Below, one piece after another: positions 61,738 through 64,000 of a DNA stretch of 64,000 nt. The first letter of the stretch is position 1; each line of letters begins with the position of its first letter. Origin of the DNA: Pseudobacteriovorax sp. (GTDB lineage Bacteria; Bdellovibrionota_B; Oligoflexia; Oligoflexales; Oligoflexaceae); the NCBI GenBank assembly GCA_013215145.1, contig JABSRP010000030.1:55279-119278 (forward strand). The letters run 5' to 3'. The notes beneath the pieces were generated by a model that made no database searches, had not been told where the DNA came from, and saw only the letters and a program-made list of their open reading frames with translations. A program made the position numbers and the translations under genes.

Positions 61738-62508
61738 ATGTCTTACTTTGAAAAAGAATCAATAGGTTTCGATAACTTTGATACCTGTCCGGAAGATTAT
61801 AAAAAAATTGTGATTAGGATATTAGCTCTACAAGCATATGCCGAGAGACTAGGCGCGATAGAGGTGTCTGGGAAACTAAGTCTAGCTCCGGACTTTCGAG
61901 CTCGAAGACAGGTTTCTCAAATTGCACACGAAGAATCAATTCATGCTTGTCTTCTTTACGGAATATTAGAAAAAGTAGGTGTGTCAGAAAATGAAGCTCT
62001 TACAATAGCAATGGGGAGTAACCTAGATACACCTAGTTCAAAATCCTTAGAAGGGCCAATGGCTGTTGGAGATGACGATAATCAGTGGATTGATATTGCT
62101 CTGAATGCCATGCTTTTGGATAGGGCAGGTTGCTACATGGTTAACAATTTTGCTCAATCTTCATTTAAACCTTGGGCGAACGCTTGCCAAAGAATTTATA
62201 AGGATGAACTTTTTCACAAAAGCTTTGGGTTAGCCCAATTCAAAAAGCATATTTCACAACCACATGATGAAAGTGAGTTAATTAATAAATTCATGACTTG
62301 GTATTCTCGAGGGCTAAACTTCTTTGGACCTCCTAATGTCAAATCAACAGACCGTCTAAAAGAATACGGAATTAAAAGAGAAGACAACGAAACTATGCGT
62401 TTAAAGTATATTGAAGAAGTTGCTGCGATGATGAGAGATTTGAATTTGAGTCACTTCATCAAACCTCTTAAAGTTGATGCCTATCCTTTTAGGTTTGAAG
62501 CTAGTTAA
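61738..62508 (+). CDS. PaaA-like ferritin-fold diiron protein
   Basis: 256 residues, GAGG before the ATG. Two ferritin-like half-sites: Glu36 (YAERLGAIE), Glu66-x2-His69 (AHEESIH); then Asp128 (LLDRAGC), Glu157-x2-His160 (KDELFHKSF). This matches the phenylacetyl-CoA epoxidase subunit A / MiaE-like group (PF05138). No PaaB-E partners are present. With an aryl-CoA ligase in the cluster, an aromatic CoA ester or carrier-bound substrate is plausible for ring oxidation (inference). pabC-like gene follows 18 bp later. Confidence 0.75.
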   Translation: MSYFEKESIGFDNFDTCPEDYKKIVIRILALQAYAERLGAIEVSGKLSLAPDFRARRQVSQIAHEESIHACLLYGILEKVGVSENEALTIAMGSNLDTPSSKSLEGPMAVGDDDNQWIDIALNAMLLDRAGCYMVNNFAQSSFKPWANACQRIYKDELFHKSFGLAQFKKHISQPHDESELINKFMTWYSRGLNFFGPPNVKSTDRLKEYGIKREDNETMRLKYIEEVAAMMRDLNLSHFIKPLKVDAYPFRFEAS

Positions 62509-62526
62509 CAAAACCCAGGAGGTTAT

Positions 62527-63330
62527 TTGTACCATCACGCATTACTCGACTTAAAACCCACGAATGTGAATAGTCTTAAATTGATCGATTTCATTAATGG
62601 GTTTTCTTTTGGTGCCGGACTGTTTGAAACAATCCGGATTAACGAGGGCATACCAGAATTCCTTGATATTCATTTGAATAGATTGAAAGTTGGATTGCAG
62701 TCCTTTACGCAAATTGAAAGTCCAAACTACGAATTGCTAGAAGAATCCAATATTAGGAGTGCAGTAGAAATTTTTTTGAATGAAAACGATCTATTCTTTC
62801 CTTTAAAATCCGGGATTATGAAGATGATAGTTGCTGATGGAAGAGTTCTAAATCTATTTAGAAGACTACCTAATGATCTTGAGGTAAAACAAAACCAGGG
62901 AGTAGCAATAGATGGAATTAATTCCAATTTTTATAGGCAATATGACAAATCTCTCAATCATAAATTAACTTCGTATGTACGGCAGTATGAATGCATGCAG
63001 GGCTCTATAGTATTTGTAAATGAGAAGTCTCAGATATGTGAGACGCCAAATGCAAACATATTTTTCAAGTTTAGTGATAGATGGGCTACTCCAAAAACTC
63101 ATGCTCCATGCCTTCCTGGAACCATTAGGAAGGTTCTGATCGACTTAAAAGATATCGAAGACCTGCCAATATATATTGAAGATATTCATTTAGATCAAAT
63201 TGAACAAATGGAAGCGTGTTTCCTTACAAACTCAGTCAGCTACGCAATTCCTGTAGTGAGCCTTTTAGGTAAAAACCTCTCGGATAGTATTACTTGGAGC
63301 AAAAAAATACGTGGATTACTACAAAAATAG
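62527..63330 (+). CDS. pabC: Class IV aminotransferase-fold protein, aminodeoxychorismate lyase-like
   Basis: 267 residues, TTG start behind CAGGAGG. Fold-type IV PLP enzyme: FINGFSFGAGLFETIRINEG, PLP Lys146 in KSLNHKLTSYV, ICETPNANIFF and APCLPGTIRKVL with LTNSVSYAIPV. The short length and CETxxANIF pattern favour 4-amino-4-deoxychorismate lyase (PABA plus pyruvate) over branched-chain aminotransferase. Cotranscribed with the diiron protein from a sigma-54-type promoter. With pabA- and pabB-like genes it completes a p-aminobenzoate branch. Confidence 0.82.
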   Translation: MYHHALLDLKPTNVNSLKLIDFINGFSFGAGLFETIRINEGIPEFLDIHLNRLKVGLQSFTQIESPNYELLEESNIRSAVEIFLNENDLFFPLKSGIMKMIVADGRVLNLFRRLPNDLEVKQNQGVAIDGINSNFYRQYDKSLNHKLTSYVRQYECMQGSIVFVNEKSQICETPNANIFFKFSDRWATPKTHAPCLPGTIRKVLIDLKDIEDLPIYIEDIHLDQIEQMEACFLTNSVSYAIPVVSLLGKNLSDSITWSKKIRGLLQK

Positions 63331-63352
63331 GATTAGATGGAATAAATGCGAC

Positions 63353-64000
63353 GGCCTGTTGAAAAAGTCCTTTGCTATTATTTTTATGTGAATTAAGTTG
63401 AGTCAATTCACGGAGGATTTTATGCAAGGACGCCAGATTCTCGAACAGCCACTATTTTCGACTATCGATATCTCAGAATTTGTTCCTAAAACTCACCTTC
63501 TTAGGAAAATAGACAGGGTGCTTGATCTATCTTTTCTCAGGAAATACACATCACAACTTTATTCATCAGATACTGGCAGACCCTCGATAGATCCCGAAAC
63601 ATTTACAAGAATGCAATTAATTGGCTATCTATACGGTATTAATTCAGATCGTCGCCTTTGCGAAGAATGTCACTTAAATATAGCATATAGATGGTTTTTG
63701 AGAATTCCACTAGAAAATAAGGTCCCAAGTCATTCATCAATGACTCGAATTCGGGATCGCTTTGGTGAGGATGTCTTCAAGTGTATCTTTGAAAATATTG
63801 TCGACCAATGTAAAAATGCTGGTCTCGCAAATGGCAAAAAGCTGATAGTTGACGCGTCTATTTTTCAAGCAAATGCATCTATGGACTCTCTCGTCGAAAG
63901 AGATAGCGAGAGTGAAAACAGAAAAGCACTCAAGCCTCATCAAGAGCAATATCACAGCCCTAAAATGAGAGGGTTGGTGGGACCCTTTGCCGAAGCGCGA
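63353..64000 (+). mobile_element. IS1182-type insertion sequence, left part
   Basis: Begins around GGCCTGTTGAAAAAGTCC (63353-63370), which resembles the terminal inverted repeat of IS1182 and related elements, 23 bp after the pabC-like stop. It runs off the right edge, so the other end and target duplication cannot be seen. It marks the right flank of the island. Confidence 0.65.
63422..64000 (+). CDS. IS1182 family transposase, N-terminal part
   Basis: 193 codons to the window edge, ATG at 63422 with GGAGG upstream. FVPKTHLLRKIDRVLDLSFL, YSSDTGRPSIDPETFTRMQL, IGYLYGINSDRRLCEECHLN, IAYRWFLRI, PSHSSMTRIRDRFG and KLIVDASIFQANAS (first catalytic Asp) match IS1182/IS5-group transposases (DUF772 plus DDE). 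No frameshift in the visible part, unlike the remnants at 48.8-50.6 kb, so this copy may be intact and recent. Confidence 0.92.
   Translation, partial: MQGRQILEQPLFSTIDISEFVPKTHLLRKIDRVLDLSFLRKYTSQLYSSDTGRPSIDPETFTRMQLIGYLYGINSDRRLCEECHLNIAYRWFLRIPLENKVPSHSSMTRIRDRFGEDVFKCIFENIVDQCKNAGLANGKKLIVDASIFQANASMDSLVERDSESENRKALKPHQEQYHSPKMRGLVGPFAEAR

Noticed and set aside
61738..62508. Ribonucleotide reductase small subunit
   Set aside because: Too short and lacks the radical Tyr region; the two ExxH half-sites fit the PaaA/MiaE-like group better.

Overview
The window looks like a chromosomal segment of a Bdellovibrionota/Oligoflexia-type bacterium (Pseudobacteriovorax-like). This is inferred from the gene families: a paired DUF1552 and DUF1592-type cytochrome, two TIGR02147/DUF4423 proteins, a 7TMR-DISM cyclase, a histone-H1/HU fusion, and many short secreted lipoproteins ending in a Cys lipobox. 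No rRNA, tRNA or CRISPR array was recognised.

Layout. 1-7.8 kb: minus-strand exported enzymes (an alpha-amylase cut by the window edge, the DUF1552/DUF1592 pair, a second GH13 enzyme, an S9 peptidase). 7.6-12.7 kb: a small CIICVE protein, a Fur-family regulator flanked by two TGCAA-N4-TTGCA palindromes, a frameshifted AbgT transporter, and a secreted protein with a caspase-like His/Cys pattern. 12.8-17.2 kb: an operon of a frameshifted outer-membrane protein, a cupredoxin-like protein and a CheA-like histidine kinase. 17.3-24.8 kb: housekeeping enzymes (old-yellow-enzyme family with a divergent LysR, rRNA methyltransferase, SelO, lipase, M23 peptidase, CheY). 24.9-36.5 kb: secreted and signalling proteins, including a 1023-residue lipoprotein that resembles the oomycete transglutaminase elicitor family. 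36.7-48.5 kb: secreted proteins of unknown role, the two TIGR02147 proteins, a 118-bp tandem repeat, the H1/HU protein, a gene broken by an in-frame stop, and a carotenoid oxygenase.

48.8-50.6 kb is a graveyard of decayed IS630, IS66 and IS5-type transposases. Next comes an AT-rich island (50.7-63.3 kb) that ends at an IS1182-type element running off the window. The island is the most interesting part. It holds a sigma-54 activator without a sensor domain and a set of genes that fits a secondary pathway from chorismate to an N-oxygenated aryl amine: class II DAHP synthase, PabB-like and PabA-like subunits, a PabC-like lyase, an AurF-like diiron N-oxygenase, a benzoate-CoA-ligase-like enzyme, a stand-alone thioester reductase, a free condensation-like acyltransferase, a heme-oxygenase-fold protein and a PaaA-like diiron protein. 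Three GG-N10-GC (sigma-54) promoters sit in front of the three transcription units of this set, which supports joint control by the linked activator.

Gene starts were adjusted where a Shine-Dalgarno sequence or signal peptide pointed to an internal start. Family calls are from reading motifs by eye; no database search was run.
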